Positions 1 to 7,919 of a stretch of 64,000 nucleotides of DNA are shown in pieces. The stretch is taken from the NCBI RefSeq assembly GCF_013167895.1, contig NZ_BLWC01000001.1, positions 5,642,001 through 5,706,000 of the forward strand, in the 5' to 3' direction. The stretch comes from Streptomyces fulvorobeus (lineage in GTDB: Bacteria; Actinomycetota; Actinomycetes; Streptomycetales; Streptomycetaceae). The position numbers and the translations under genes are program-made. The notes under the pieces were generated by a model that was given only the letters and a program-made list of their open reading frames with translations, was not told where the DNA came from and did no database searches. Each line of letters starts with the position of its first letter. Within the stretch, counting starts at the first letter, position 1.

Positions 1-193
1 GCTCGGCGAGCACCCGGTCCAGCAGCGCGCGGTCCGATGCCGAACCCCGCACCAGGGGGATGTCCTCGGGCAGCCGCCCCGGCATGCCCGTGGAGATGTC
101 GTCGAGCACGACGACCCGTTCCCCGGCGAAGGCCATGGCCTTCGCCACATGCGCCCCGATGTAACCCGCTCCACCTGTGATCAGCCACGTCAT
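1..193 (-). CDS. NAD-dependent epimerase/dehydratase, UDP-glucose 4-epimerase-like (5' part; runs off the window)
   Basis: Only the first 64 residues lie in the window; the gene continues past base 1. The visible N-terminus reads MTWLITGGAGYIGAHVAKAM, the Rossmann dinucleotide-binding motif GGxGxxG of the extended short-chain dehydrogenase family. It is followed by VVVLDDISTG, where an acidic residue ends beta-2 as in NAD(H)-binding GalE-type enzymes. The ATG at 193 is the natural start because the motif begins five residues in. Family members interconvert nucleotide sugars such as UDP-glucose and UDP-galactose in the cytoplasm. It diverges from the glycopolymer operon starting at 421, so a role in supplying an activated sugar to that pathway is plausible but inferred. 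Substrate cannot be judged from this fragment. Confidence 0.8.
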   Translation of the reverse strand, partial: MTWLITGGAGYIGAHVAKAMAFAGERVVVLDDISTGMPGRLPEDIPLVRGSASDRALLDRVLAE

Positions 194-300
194 GGGCGTC
201 AGCCTATGCGCTGCCCCCACCGCGGTTTGTGGGCCGAGGTGTTGATCGACGATGATGACCGCGAACGGCGCCGGATAGTGCCCGACCGCCCCGAACAGGG

Positions 301-322
301 CTTGAACGGGCGGTGAACTCCG
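301..322 (-). promoter_or_regulatory. Candidate PHO box (PhoP direct repeats)
   Basis: On the minus strand the heptamers GTTCACC (318-312) and GTTCAAG (307-301) lie exactly 11 bp apart. Streptomyces PhoP binds 11-nt direct repeats that begin GTTCACC. A further GTTCATC lies on the plus strand at 329-335. The repeats are about 100 bp before the start of the glycopolymer operon, a sensible place for phosphate control of a phosphate-rich envelope polymer. Two units is the minimum for such a site, so this is a prediction. Confidence 0.35.
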
Positions 323-420
323 CCTTCCGTTCATCCGATAGCCTCAGCCGACGCGCCGCGGGCCCACCTCCGGACCGCACGGTCGCGCCGTCCACGTCCA
401 GCGCCAAGGAGTGAGTTCGT

Positions 421-2253
421 CTGTCGACCGCCATCCTCACCGGTGCGCCGGTACCCGGATCGTCGCTCGAGGACGATCTGCGGTCCCTGGGCTTTGACGT
501 ACGGGCCGCCGACGACGCCACCGAAGCCGCCGCGATGCTCGCCGCGGTTCCCGCCGGCGGACGCGTCGCGCTGGTCGACCCCCGGTTCGTCGGCCACCTG
601 CACGCCCTGCGGCTCGGGCTGACCGATCCCCGCTTCGACGTCGCCGCCCTGCCCGGCGCGCTCACCGCGCAGCCCGGGGCGCGGGCGGCGCTGGTGCGCG
701 CCCTGGACAGGACCGTCGCCGCGGTCGGCGCGGGAAGCCCCGTGGGGCCCCCGCCCGCCGACCCGGACGCCGAGGACCGCACGGTCCCGGGCCGCCTCGC
801 GGTGGCCCTGGAGACCGGGGGCACCCCGGTGCAGCGGCCCGAGCTCGGTTCGCTCACCGCGGCCGTCCCCACCGGTCCGCAGGCACGCGCCGCCGCGCGT
901 GAGGCCGTCGCCGCCGTCGACGACGAGGCGGTACGGCTGCGCAACGCGGTGAAGGCCCACGACGGTTTCGTCACCACGTTCCTGGTCAGCCCCTACTCCC
1001 GCTACATCGCCCGCTGGTGCGCCCGGCGCGGGCTCACCCCCAACCAGGTCACCACCGCCTCACTGATCACCGCGCTGGTCGCGGCGGGCAGCGCGGCGAC
1101 CGGCACCCGCGGCGGTTACGTCGCCGCAGGCGTGCTGCTGCTCCTCTCCTTCGTCCTGGACTGCACGGACGGGCAGCTCGCCCGCTACTCGTTGCAGTAC
1201 TCGACGATGGGCGCCTGGCTGGACGCCACGTTCGACCGGGCCAAGGAGTACGCGTACTACGCCGGTCTCGCACTCGGAGCGGCCCGGGGCGGTGACGACG
1301 TATGGGTCCTCGCGCTCGGCGCGATGGTCCTCCAGGCGTGCCGCCACATCGTCGACTTCTCATTCAACGAGGCCAACCACGACGCGGTCTCCAACACGAG
1401 CCCCACGGCGGCACTCTCCGACCGGCTCGACAGCGTCGGCTGGACGGTCTGGCTGCGGCGGATGATAGTGCTGCCGATCGGCGAGCGCTGGGCCATGATC
1501 GCCGTGCTGACCGCCGTGACCAGCCCCCGTGTCGTCTTCTACGCCCTGCTCGTCGGCTGCTCGCTCGCCGCCTGCTACACCACCGCCGGCCGCCTCCTGC
1601 GCTCGCTGACCCGCAAGGCGCGGCGCACCGACCGGGCCGCTCAGGCCCTCTCCGACCTCGCGGACTCGGGCCCGCTCGCACGGGCGGCCGCCGCCGTCGT
1701 CCCGAGGCCCGGCGGCGGTTTCACCGCCCCGCTGCTGGCGCTCACCGGTGCTGCGGCGATCATCGCCGCGGCCCTCCTCCTGCCGTACGGAAGCCCGCTG
1801 ACCGTGGCCGCCGCCGCGCTCTACGCGGTCCTCTCGGGCGCCGCCGTCGCGCGTCCCCTCAAGGGCGCGCTCGACTGGCTCGTACCCCCGGTGTTCAGGG
1901 CCGCGGAGTACTGCACGGTGCTCGTCCTGGCCGCCCGCAGCGACGTCCCGCACGCCCTTCCCGCGGCCTTCGGGCTGGTCTCAGCCGTCGCCTACCATCA
2001 CTACGACACGGTGTACCGCATCCGCGGCGGCACCGGCGCGCCGCCCCGGTGGCTGGTGCGGACGATCGGTGGACACGAGGGCCGGACCGTCGTGGTGGCC
2101 GTGTGCGCCGCCGTACTGACCCACGCCTCGGATTTCACCACGGCTCTCACCGCGCTCGCGGTGGCCGTGGCTCTGGTGGTGCTCGTGGAGTCCATCCGCT
2201 TCTGGGTGTCCTCCTCGGCCCCCGCCGTACACGACGAAGGAGAACTCGCATGA
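421..2253 (+). CDS. CDP-alcohol phosphatidyltransferase family protein (DUF5941-type, about 610 aa)
   Basis: The complete CDP-alcohol phosphotransferase signature D-x2-DG-x2-AR-x8-G-x3-D-x3-D is present as DCTDGQLAR, then G, AWLD and ATFD, inside a multi-helix membrane domain (roughly residues 180-390). More membrane segments follow in the C-terminal third. The first about 140 residues form a soluble domain typical of the long Streptomyces DUF5941 proteins. Enzymes with this signature transfer an alcohol phosphate from a CDP-alcohol to an acceptor in the membrane. Start choice: the frame is closed by TGA at 412-414, and CTG at 421 sits 9 nt after a strong AAGGAG (406-411); the first ATG, at 535, has no comparable site and would cut into the N-terminal domain. 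The stop overlaps the next start (ATGA), so the two genes are probably translationally coupled. Substrate unknown. Confidence 0.82.
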   Translation: MSTAILTGAPVPGSSLEDDLRSLGFDVRAADDATEAAAMLAAVPAGGRVALVDPRFVGHLHALRLGLTDPRFDVAALPGALTAQPGARAALVRALDRTVAAVGAGSPVGPPPADPDAEDRTVPGRLAVALETGGTPVQRPELGSLTAAVPTGPQARAAAREAVAAVDDEAVRLRNAVKAHDGFVTTFLVSPYSRYIARWCARRGLTPNQVTTASLITALVAAGSAATGTRGGYVAAGVLLLLSFVLDCTDGQLARYSLQYSTMGAWLDATFDRAKEYAYYAGLALGAARGGDDVWVLALGAMVLQACRHIVDFSFNEANHDAVSNTSPTAALSDRLDSVGWTVWLRRMIVLPIGERWAMIAVLTAVTSPRVVFYALLVGCSLAACYTTAGRLLRSLTRKARRTDRAAQALSDLADSGPLARAAAAVVPRPGGGFTAPLLALTGAAAIIAAALLLPYGSPLTVAAAALYAVLSGAAVARPLKGALDWLVPPVFRAAEYCTVLVLAARSDVPHALPAAFGLVSAVAYHHYDTVYRIRGGTGAPPRWLVRTIGGHEGRTVVVAVCAAVLTHASDFTTALTALAVAVALVVLVESIRFWVSSSAPAVHDEGELA

Positions 2254-2987
2254 TCGGCCTCGTACTGGCAGCCGGTGCAGGGCGACGTCTGCGCCCCTAC
2301 ACGGACACGCTGCCCAAGGCGCTCGTCCCTGTCGACGGTGACACGACGGTCCTCGACCTCACGCTCGCCAACTTCGCCGAGGTCGGACTCACCGAGGTCG
2401 CGATCGTGGTCGGCTACCGCAAGGAAGCCGTCTACGCCCGCAAGGCGGAGCTCGAGGCGAAGTACGGCGTGACGCTCACCCTGATCGACAACGACAAGGC
2501 CGAGGAGTGGAACAACGCCTACTCCCTGTGGTGCGCCCGTGAGGTCCTGAAGCAGGGCGTCATCCTCGCGAACGGCGACACCGTGCACCCGGTCTCCGTC
2601 GAGAAGACCCTCCTGGACGCCCGCGGCAAGGGTCAGAAGATCATCCTCGCCCTCGACACGGTGAAGAGCCTCGCCGACGAGGAGATGAAGGTCATCACCG
2701 AGGGCGGCAAGGGTGTCCGCCGCATCACCAAGCTGATGGACCCGGCCACCGCGACCGGCGAGTACATCGGCGTCACGCTGATCGAGCCCGAGGCGGCCGA
2801 AGAGCTCGCCGACGCGCTGAGGACCACGTTCGAGCGCGACCCGGACCTCTACTACGAGGACGGCTACCAGGAGCTCGTCAACCGCGGCTTCACCGTCGAC
2901 GTGGCCCCCATCGGGGAAGTGACGTGGGTCGAGATCGACAACCACGACGACCTCAAGAGGGGCCGGGAGATCGCGTGCCAGTACTGA
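2250..2987 (+). CDS. Sugar-phosphate/alcohol-phosphate nucleotidyltransferase (phosphocholine cytidylyltransferase-like)
   Basis: A 245-residue single-domain nucleotidyltransferase. The N-terminal signature LVLAAGAGRRLRPYT with the downstream PKALVPV lysine is the nucleotide-binding loop of the NTP_transferase/MobA-like superfamily. LANGDTVH supplies the expected metal-binding Asp near residue 112. Members make an NDP-activated sugar or, in the LicC-like branch, a CDP-alcohol from CTP and an alcohol phosphate. Sitting between a CDP-alcohol phosphotransferase and a glycerol-1-phosphate-type dehydrogenase, it most likely makes the CDP-alcohol donor for the operon; that assignment is inferred from context. 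The ATG overlaps the upstream stop as ATGA, and its own stop overlaps the next gene by 13 bp. Confidence 0.82.
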   Translation: MIGLVLAAGAGRRLRPYTDTLPKALVPVDGDTTVLDLTLANFAEVGLTEVAIVVGYRKEAVYARKAELEAKYGVTLTLIDNDKAEEWNNAYSLWCAREVLKQGVILANGDTVHPVSVEKTLLDARGKGQKIILALDTVKSLADEEMKVITEGGKGVRRITKLMDPATATGEYIGVTLIEPEAAEELADALRTTFERDPDLYYEDGYQELVNRGFTVDVAPIGEVTWVEIDNHDDLKRGREIACQY

Positions 2988-4036
2988 CCCGGCTCATTCC
3001 GTCCCCGGTCGTCGTCGACATCAGCCGGGGCGCGATCGGAGACCTCGCCGGTCTCCTCGCCGACCAGCGGATCTCCTCCTCCGGCAAGCTCGCCTTCGCC
3101 GTGAGCGACGGCTCTGGACAGAAACTCCGGGAGAAGCTGTCGCCCCTCCTGCCGGGCGCCGACTGGTACGTGGTGTCGGACGGCACCATCGACTCCGCCG
3201 TGAAGCTCGCGGACGGCATCAAGGGCAAGCGGTACGACGCCGTGGTCGGCCTCGGCGGCGGCAAGATCCTCGACGTGACCAAGTACGCGGCGGCCCGGGT
3301 CGGCCTGCCGATGGTCGCCGTCGCGACGAACCTCTCGCACGACGGCATCTGCTCCCCGGTGTCCACGCTGGACAACGACAACGGACGCGGCTCCTACGGA
3401 GTCCCCACGCCCATCGCCATGGTCATCGACCTCGATGTGATCCGTGCGGCCCCCGCCCGCTTCGTCCGGTCCGGCATCGGTGACGCGATCTCCAACATCT
3501 CCGCGATCGCCGACTGGGAGCTCTCGCGCCAGGTCACCGGCGAAGCGGTCGACGGACTGGCCGCGGCCATGGCCCGTACCGCGGGTGAGGCCGTGCTCCG
3601 CCACCCCGGCGGCGTCGGCGACGACGAGTTCCTCACCGTCCTCGCCGAGGGGCTCGTCCTCTCCGGGATCGCGATGTCGATCAGCGGCGACACCCGCCCC
3701 TCGTCCGGCGCCTGCCACGAGATCAGCCACGCCTTCGACCTGCTCTTCCCGAAGCGCGCGGCGAGCCACGGCGAGCAGGTCGGCCTCGGCGCGGCCTTCG
3801 CGATGCACCTGCGCGGGGCCTTGGAGCAGTCCGGTCTCTTCGCCGACGCGCTGCGCAGGCACGGGCTGCCCGTCCTGCCGGGCGAGATCGGCTTCAGCGC
3901 CGCCGAGTTCGTGCAGGCCGTCGAGTACGCACCCCAGACGCGGCCGGGACGCTTCACGATCCTGGAACACCTCAACCTCTCCACCGAACAGATCAAGGAC
4001 GCATACGCCGACTATGCAAAAGCCATCGGTAGCTGA
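2975..4036 (+). CDS. Iron-containing alcohol dehydrogenase family, sn-glycerol-1-phosphate dehydrogenase-like
   Basis: A 353-residue protein of the glycerol-1-phosphate dehydrogenase (AraM/EgsA) branch. The NAD(P)-binding stretch VVGLGGGKILDVTKYAA carries the GGGxxxDxxK motif. Metal ligands are visible as Asp in NLSHDGICSP, His in ACHEISHAFD and His in RAASHGEQVG. Such enzymes reduce dihydroxyacetone phosphate to sn-glycerol 1-phosphate, the enantiomer used in archaeal lipids and also made by AraM in Bacillus. The GTG at 2975, behind GGGAG, gives a start matching the family; it overlaps the upstream gene. The operon suggests the product is CTP-activated and transferred by the neighbouring phosphotransferases. 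Another alcohol phosphate product cannot be excluded. Confidence 0.8.
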   Translation: MPVLTRLIPSPVVVDISRGAIGDLAGLLADQRISSSGKLAFAVSDGSGQKLREKLSPLLPGADWYVVSDGTIDSAVKLADGIKGKRYDAVVGLGGGKILDVTKYAAARVGLPMVAVATNLSHDGICSPVSTLDNDNGRGSYGVPTPIAMVIDLDVIRAAPARFVRSGIGDAISNISAIADWELSRQVTGEAVDGLAAAMARTAGEAVLRHPGGVGDDEFLTVLAEGLVLSGIAMSISGDTRPSSGACHEISHAFDLLFPKRAASHGEQVGLGAAFAMHLRGALEQSGLFADALRRHGLPVLPGEIGFSAAEFVQAVEYAPQTRPGRFTILEHLNLSTEQIKDAYADYAKAIGS

Positions 4037-4793
4037 GCTCCGACCGGTCGTCCACCCCCCGGGTGTGAAGGACCGCCGTAGCGGCGAGCACTGGGCCGGC
4101 CGGCTCTACATGCGCGAGGTCTCCCTGCGCATCGACCGGCATCTGGTGAACACCAGGGTCACGCCCAACCAGCTGACCTACGTGATGACCGTCGCGGGCG
4201 CACTCGCCGCCCCGGCGCTGCTCGTCCCCGGCATCACGGGCGCCCTGCTCGGTGTGCTGATGGTCCAGCTCTACCTGCTGCTCGACTGCGTGGACGGCGA
4301 GGTGGCCCGCTGGAAGAAGCAGTACTCCCTCGCCGGGGTCTACCTGGACCGGGTCGCCGCCTACCTGTGCGACGCCGCGGTCCTCGTCGGTTTCGGCCTG
4401 CGCGCCGCTGACCTGTGGGGCCAGGGGCGGATCGACTGGCTGTGGGCCTTCCTCGGCACCCTGGCCGCACTCGGCGCCATCCTGATCAAGGCCGAGACCG
4501 ACCTCGTCGGCGTCGCCCGCCACCAGGGCGGGAAGCCGCCGGTGCAGGAGTCCGCCTCCGAGCCGCGCTCCTCCGGGATGGCGCTGGCCCGCAAGGCCGC
4601 CGCCGCGCTCAAGTTCCACCGGCTGGTCCTCGGGGTCGAGGCGTCCCTGCTGATCCTGGCCGCGGCGATCGCGGACAGCATCAGGGACGACCTGTTCTTC
4701 TCGCGGCTCGGTGTCGCCGTCCTCGCGGGGATCGCGCTCCTGCAGACGCTGCTCCACCTGGTGTCCGTGCTCGCTTCCAGCAGGCTGAAGTGA
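4014..4793 (+). CDS. CDP-alcohol phosphatidyltransferase family protein with an altered catalytic motif
   Basis: A 259-residue integral membrane protein, the second CDP-alcohol phosphotransferase homologue in the operon. The motif is DCVDGEVAR (from residue 91), an 8-residue spacer, G108 and VYLD (D112). The fourth Asp, expected at 116, is Ala (codon GCC at 4359-4361); the next Asp is at 120. In the family this fourth Asp is thought to act as the general base, so activity may differ or use another residue. The ATG at 4014 lies inside the upstream gene (23-bp overlap) and the stop overlaps the next start as GTGA, giving tight coupling. About five to six hydrophobic helices follow the motif. 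Substrate unknown. Confidence 0.8.
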   Translation: MQKPSVAELRPVVHPPGVKDRRSGEHWAGRLYMREVSLRIDRHLVNTRVTPNQLTYVMTVAGALAAPALLVPGITGALLGVLMVQLYLLLDCVDGEVARWKKQYSLAGVYLDRVAAYLCDAAVLVGFGLRAADLWGQGRIDWLWAFLGTLAALGAILIKAETDLVGVARHQGGKPPVQESASEPRSSGMALARKAAAALKFHRLVLGVEASLLILAAAIADSIRDDLFFSRLGVAVLAGIALLQTLLHLVSVLASSRLK

Positions 4794-5686
4794 GCGGCGG
4801 GGCGGGCGCGGGCATGAAACTCGGCGCGGTCGTCATCACGATGGGTAACCGGCCCGCCGAGCTGCGTGCCCTGCTCGACTCGGTCGCGGCGCAGGAGGGC
4901 GACCGGATCGAGGTGGTGGTCGTCGGCAACGGCGCCCCCGTGCCCGACGTCCCCGCGGGGGTACGCACGGTGGAACTGCCGGAGAACCTGGGCATCCCCG
5001 GGGGCCGCAACGTCGGGATCGAGGCGTTCGGTCCCTCCGGCGCCGACGTCGACGTGCTGCTCTTCCTGGACGACGACGGGCTCCTCCCCAACACGGACAC
5101 CGCCGAGCTCTGCCGGCAGGCGTTCGCCGCCGACGACAGGCTGGGCATCATCACCTTCCGGATCGCCGACCCGGAGACCGGCGTCACCCAGCGCAGGCAC
5201 GTGCCCCGGCTCCGCGCGTCGGACCCGATGCGCTCGTCGCGGGTGACGACCTTCCTCGGCGGCGCCAACGCCGTACGCACCCAGGTGCTCGCCGAGGTCG
5301 GCGGGCTGCCGGACGACTTCTTCTACGCCCACGAGGAGACCGATCTGGCCTGGCGCGCGCTGAACGCCGGCTGGATGATCGACTACCGCGCGGACATGGT
5401 GCTCAACCATCCGACCACCGCTCCCTCGCGGCACGCGGTCTACCACCGTATGGTGGCCCGCAACAGGGTCTGGCTGGCACGCCGCAACCTCCCCGCGCCC
5501 CTGGTCCCCGTCTACGTCGGTGTCTGGCTGCTGCTGACCCTGGTCCGCAGGCCGTCCGGTCCCGCGCTCAAGGCGTGGTTCGGCGGCTTCCGGGAAGGGT
5601 GGGCGACGCCCTGCGGACCCCGGCGCCCGATGAAGTGGCGTACGGTGTGGCGCCTGACCAGACTGGGCCGCCCTCCCGTGATCTGA
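4790..5686 (+). CDS. Glycosyltransferase family 2
   Basis: A GT-A fold glycosyltransferase of about 298 residues. The start AVVITMGNRPAELRALLDSV, the nucleotide-binding region VVVVGNG and the LFLDDDGLL acidic cluster (DxD equivalent) are typical of GT2. The YAHEETDLAWRALNAGW segment supplies the acceptor-side ED motif, and a hydrophobic stretch near the C-terminus may hold it at the membrane. These enzymes transfer a sugar from an NDP-sugar to a growing chain on the cytoplasmic face. GTG at 4790 overlaps the upstream stop as GTGA; ATG at 4814 is an equally possible start, since neither has a strong ribosome site. It is the last gene before a 105-bp gap and the exporter genes. Confidence 0.85.
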   Translation: MSGGAGAGMKLGAVVITMGNRPAELRALLDSVAAQEGDRIEVVVVGNGAPVPDVPAGVRTVELPENLGIPGGRNVGIEAFGPSGADVDVLLFLDDDGLLPNTDTAELCRQAFAADDRLGIITFRIADPETGVTQRRHVPRLRASDPMRSSRVTTFLGGANAVRTQVLAEVGGLPDDFFYAHEETDLAWRALNAGWMIDYRADMVLNHPTTAPSRHAVYHRMVARNRVWLARRNLPAPLVPVYVGVWLLLTLVRRPSGPALKAWFGGFREGWATPCGPRRPMKWRTVWRLTRLGRPPVI

Positions 5687-5791
5687 GAAGTTCGCCTCTG
5701 AGAGCATGAGGCGTACTTTTCTTTCCGGGACCTGTCCGCCTGAGCCGCGCCCGCGACTGGCTGCGCATCTTGAAGACGAGAGTTTCAACTT

Positions 5792-6721
5792 GTGAGTGAC
5801 ACAACCCATGACGGCTCGGTCGCGCTGAGCGCCCAGCCGTCCGCCGACGAGGGCCTCAGCGCGGCCCAGGTGGCCGACAAGTACGGTCTGACGGTGAGTG
5901 GCGCCCGGCCGGGGCTGACCCAGTACATCCGCCAGCTCTGGGGCCGGCGCCACTTCATCATGGCGTTCTCCAGGGCGAAGCTGACGGCGCAGTACAGCCA
6001 GGCCAAGCTCGGCCAGCTGTGGCAGGTGGCGACACCGCTGCTGAACGCCCTGGTCTACTACCTGATCTTCGGCCTGATCCTCGGGACCAGGAAGGGGATG
6101 AGCCAGGAGGTCTTCATCCCCTTCCTGGTGACCGGCGTCTTCGTGTTCACCTTCACGCAGAGCTCGGTCATGGCGGGGGTCCGCTCCATCTCCGGGAACC
6201 TCGGGCTTGTCCGGGCGCTGCACTTCCCCCGCGCCTCCCTCCCCATCTCCTTCTCGCTCCAGCAGCTCCAGCAGCTGATGTTCTCGATGATCGTGCTGAT
6301 CGCCGTGGCCGTGGGCTTCGGCAGTTATCCGACGCTCTCCTGGCTGCTCGTCCTGCCCGCGCTCTTCCTGCAGTTCTTCTTCAACACGGGCCTGGCGCTC
6401 GCCATGGCCAGACTCGGCAGCAAGACGCCCGACCTGGCCCAGCTGATGCCGTTCGTGATGCGGACCTGGATGTACGCGTCGGGCGTCATGTTCTCCATCC
6501 CGGTGATGCTCGCGGACAAGCCGCAGTGGATCGCCGACGTGCTCCAGTACAACCCGGCGGCCATCTACATGGACCTGGTGCGCTTCGCGCTCATCGACGG
6601 TTACGGCTCCGAGAACCTGCCGCAGCACGTCTGGGCGGTCGGGCTCGCCTGGGCGCTCTTCGTGGGCGTCGCGGGCTTCGTGTACTTCTGGAAGGCAGAG
6701 GAACGGTACGGCCGTGGCTGA
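5792..6721 (+). CDS. ABC-2 type polysaccharide/teichoic acid exporter permease (Wzm/TagG-like)
   Basis: A 309-residue permease. A soluble N-terminus of about 50 residues leads into the interfacial segment SRAKLTAQYSQAKLGQLWQVATPLLNALVYYLIFG, typical of Wzm/TagG exporters, followed by five further hydrophobic helices. With the following ATPase it should move an undecaprenyl- or lipid-linked polymer across the membrane. GTG at 5792 is the only start consistent with the N-terminus. The stop overlaps the ATPase start by 8 bp. The 105 bp upstream may hold a separate promoter; a short inverted repeat TTGAA...TTCAA (5770-5788) lies just before the start codon. Linkage to the glycosyltransferase and phosphotransferases supports export of their product. 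Confidence 0.88.
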   Translation: MSDTTHDGSVALSAQPSADEGLSAAQVADKYGLTVSGARPGLTQYIRQLWGRRHFIMAFSRAKLTAQYSQAKLGQLWQVATPLLNALVYYLIFGLILGTRKGMSQEVFIPFLVTGVFVFTFTQSSVMAGVRSISGNLGLVRALHFPRASLPISFSLQQLQQLMFSMIVLIAVAVGFGSYPTLSWLLVLPALFLQFFFNTGLALAMARLGSKTPDLAQLMPFVMRTWMYASGVMFSIPVMLADKPQWIADVLQYNPAAIYMDLVRFALIDGYGSENLPQHVWAVGLAWALFVGVAGFVYFWKAEERYGRG

Positions 6722-7499
6722 GGACAAGATCCAGGAGAAGATTCCCACCGTCGTCGCCGACGACGTGCACATCGTGTACCGCGTCAACGGGGCGGCCGGG
6801 GGCAAGGGCAGTGCCACCGCGGCGCTGAGCCGGATCGTGCGCCGCGGCAAGGGCGAGTCGCGCGGCGTCCGCAAGGTCCACGCCGTACGGGGGGTCACCT
6901 TCACCGCGTACCGCGGCGAGGCCATCGGCCTCATCGGGACGAACGGCTCGGGGAAGTCGACGCTGCTCCGGGCCATCGCCGGGCTCCTCCCCACGGAGCA
7001 CGGCAAGGTCTACACCGACGGCCAGCCCTCGCTGCTCGGCGTGAACGCGGCGCTGATGAGCGATCTGACAGGTGAGCGCAACATCGTTCTGGGCGGTCTG
7101 GCGATGGGGATGAGCCGCGAGGAGATCCGCTCGCGCTACCACGAGATCGTCGAGTTCTCCGGGATCAACGAGAAGGGCGACTTCATCACGCTGCCGATGC
7201 GGACGTACTCCTCCGGTATGGCCGCCAGGCTGCGGTTCTCGATCGCCGCCGCCAAGAACCACGACGTCCTCATGATCGACGAGGCGCTGGCCACCGGTGA
7301 CCGGAAGTTCCGCATCCGCTCCGAGGAGCGCATCCGTGAACTGCGCAAGGAAGCGGGCACCGTCTTCCTCGTCAGCCACAACAACAAGTCGATCAGGGAC
7401 ACCTGCGACCGCGTGCTGTGGCTGGAGAAGGGTGAGCTCCTGATGGACGGGCCCACCGAAGAGGTGCTGAAGGCGTACGAGCGGGAGACCAGCAAGTAG
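6714..7499 (+). CDS. ABC transporter ATP-binding protein, polysaccharide/teichoic acid export (Wzt/TagH-like)
   Basis: A 261-residue nucleotide-binding subunit. Walker A is GTNGSGKST (about residue 79), the signature is YSSGMAAR in place of canonical LSGGQ, as is usual in Wzt/TagH exporters, Walker B is VLMIDEALATGD and the switch His is in FLVSHNN. It lacks the long C-terminal carbohydrate-binding domain of some Wzt proteins, so export probably does not depend on recognition of a terminal modification. GTG at 6714 overlaps the permease gene. A strong hairpin at 7513-7552 follows and probably ends the operon. Confidence 0.9.
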   Translation: MAEDKIQEKIPTVVADDVHIVYRVNGAAGGKGSATAALSRIVRRGKGESRGVRKVHAVRGVTFTAYRGEAIGLIGTNGSGKSTLLRAIAGLLPTEHGKVYTDGQPSLLGVNAALMSDLTGERNIVLGGLAMGMSREEIRSRYHEIVEFSGINEKGDFITLPMRTYSSGMAARLRFSIAAAKNHDVLMIDEALATGDRKFRIRSEERIRELRKEAGTVFLVSHNNKSIRDTCDRVLWLEKGELLMDGPTEEVLKAYERETSK

Positions 7500-7512
7500 C
7501 CGTCCGCCGTTC

Positions 7513-7552
7513 CTGTGGCCTCCGCCCGAGTACGCCCGGGCGGAGGCCACAG
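7513..7552 (+). terminator. Intrinsic terminator hairpin after the exporter operon
   Basis: Perfect 15-bp inverted repeat CTGTGGCCTCCGCCC / GGGCGGAGGCCACAG with a 10-nt loop, 13 bp after the ATPase stop. There is no T tract, as is common in Streptomyces. Confidence 0.8.
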
Positions 7553-7622
7553 CGGTGCGCGGGGCCCGCGCGCGGACCGCGGTACCGCCGGTCACCGGTC
7601 TCCTCCCGGCGGATGACGCCAA

Positions 7623-7640
7623 TTCCCCGCCGACGGGGAA
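7623..7640. repeat. Short perfect inverted repeat upstream of the hopanoid operon
   Basis: TTCCCCG-CCGA-CGGGGAA, flanked by CCAA and GGTTGG, lies about 290 bp before hpnC in the 416-bp gap 7500-7915. It could be a weak second terminator or a regulator site. No clear -35/-10 pair could be assigned elsewhere in this gap. Confidence 0.35.
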
Positions 7641-7856
7641 GGTTGGCTGGAACACCGGCACGGCCGCCACGCGCGGAACACCCCGCGGGGGGCTTGTGAG
7701 CTGTACAACGTAAGCTGTAGCGGTGCTGATTCGTGGCAAGTGGGGCGATACGCCCGGTGCGAGCGGCCTGCGGCTCCCCCGCACTGGGAAGAGCGAGCGG
7801 TGTGTCCGAAAAGGGTTGTTTTGGGTCAGCAGTGTAGAACGGGAGATGTGACGGCA

Positions 7857-7919
7857 ATGACGGAAGATCTCCAGCTCCGACGTGGTCCCGCCGTCCCCGC
7901 GCCGGGCGGTACGCGGTGA
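7857..7919 (+). CDS. Possible 20-aa leader ORF overlapping the hpnC start
   Basis: ATG at 7857 opens a 20-codon frame (starts MTEDLQLRRG) whose TGA overlaps the hpnC GTG as GTGA, the same junction used between most genes of this operon. It could couple translation into hpnC, which has no good ribosome site of its own at 7916. Such a short frame can arise by chance, so it is kept as a candidate only. Confidence 0.25.
   Translation: MTEDLQLRRGPAVPAPGGTR

Noticed and set aside
5770..5788. TTGAA...TTCAA inverted repeat just before the permease start
   Set aside because: Arms of only 5 bp; not enough to call an operator, so only mentioned in the gene entry.
4361..7006. 881-residue open frame on the minus strand
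   Set aside because: It lies wholly opposite five genes with clear family motifs and has no motif itself; high GC makes long antisense frames common.
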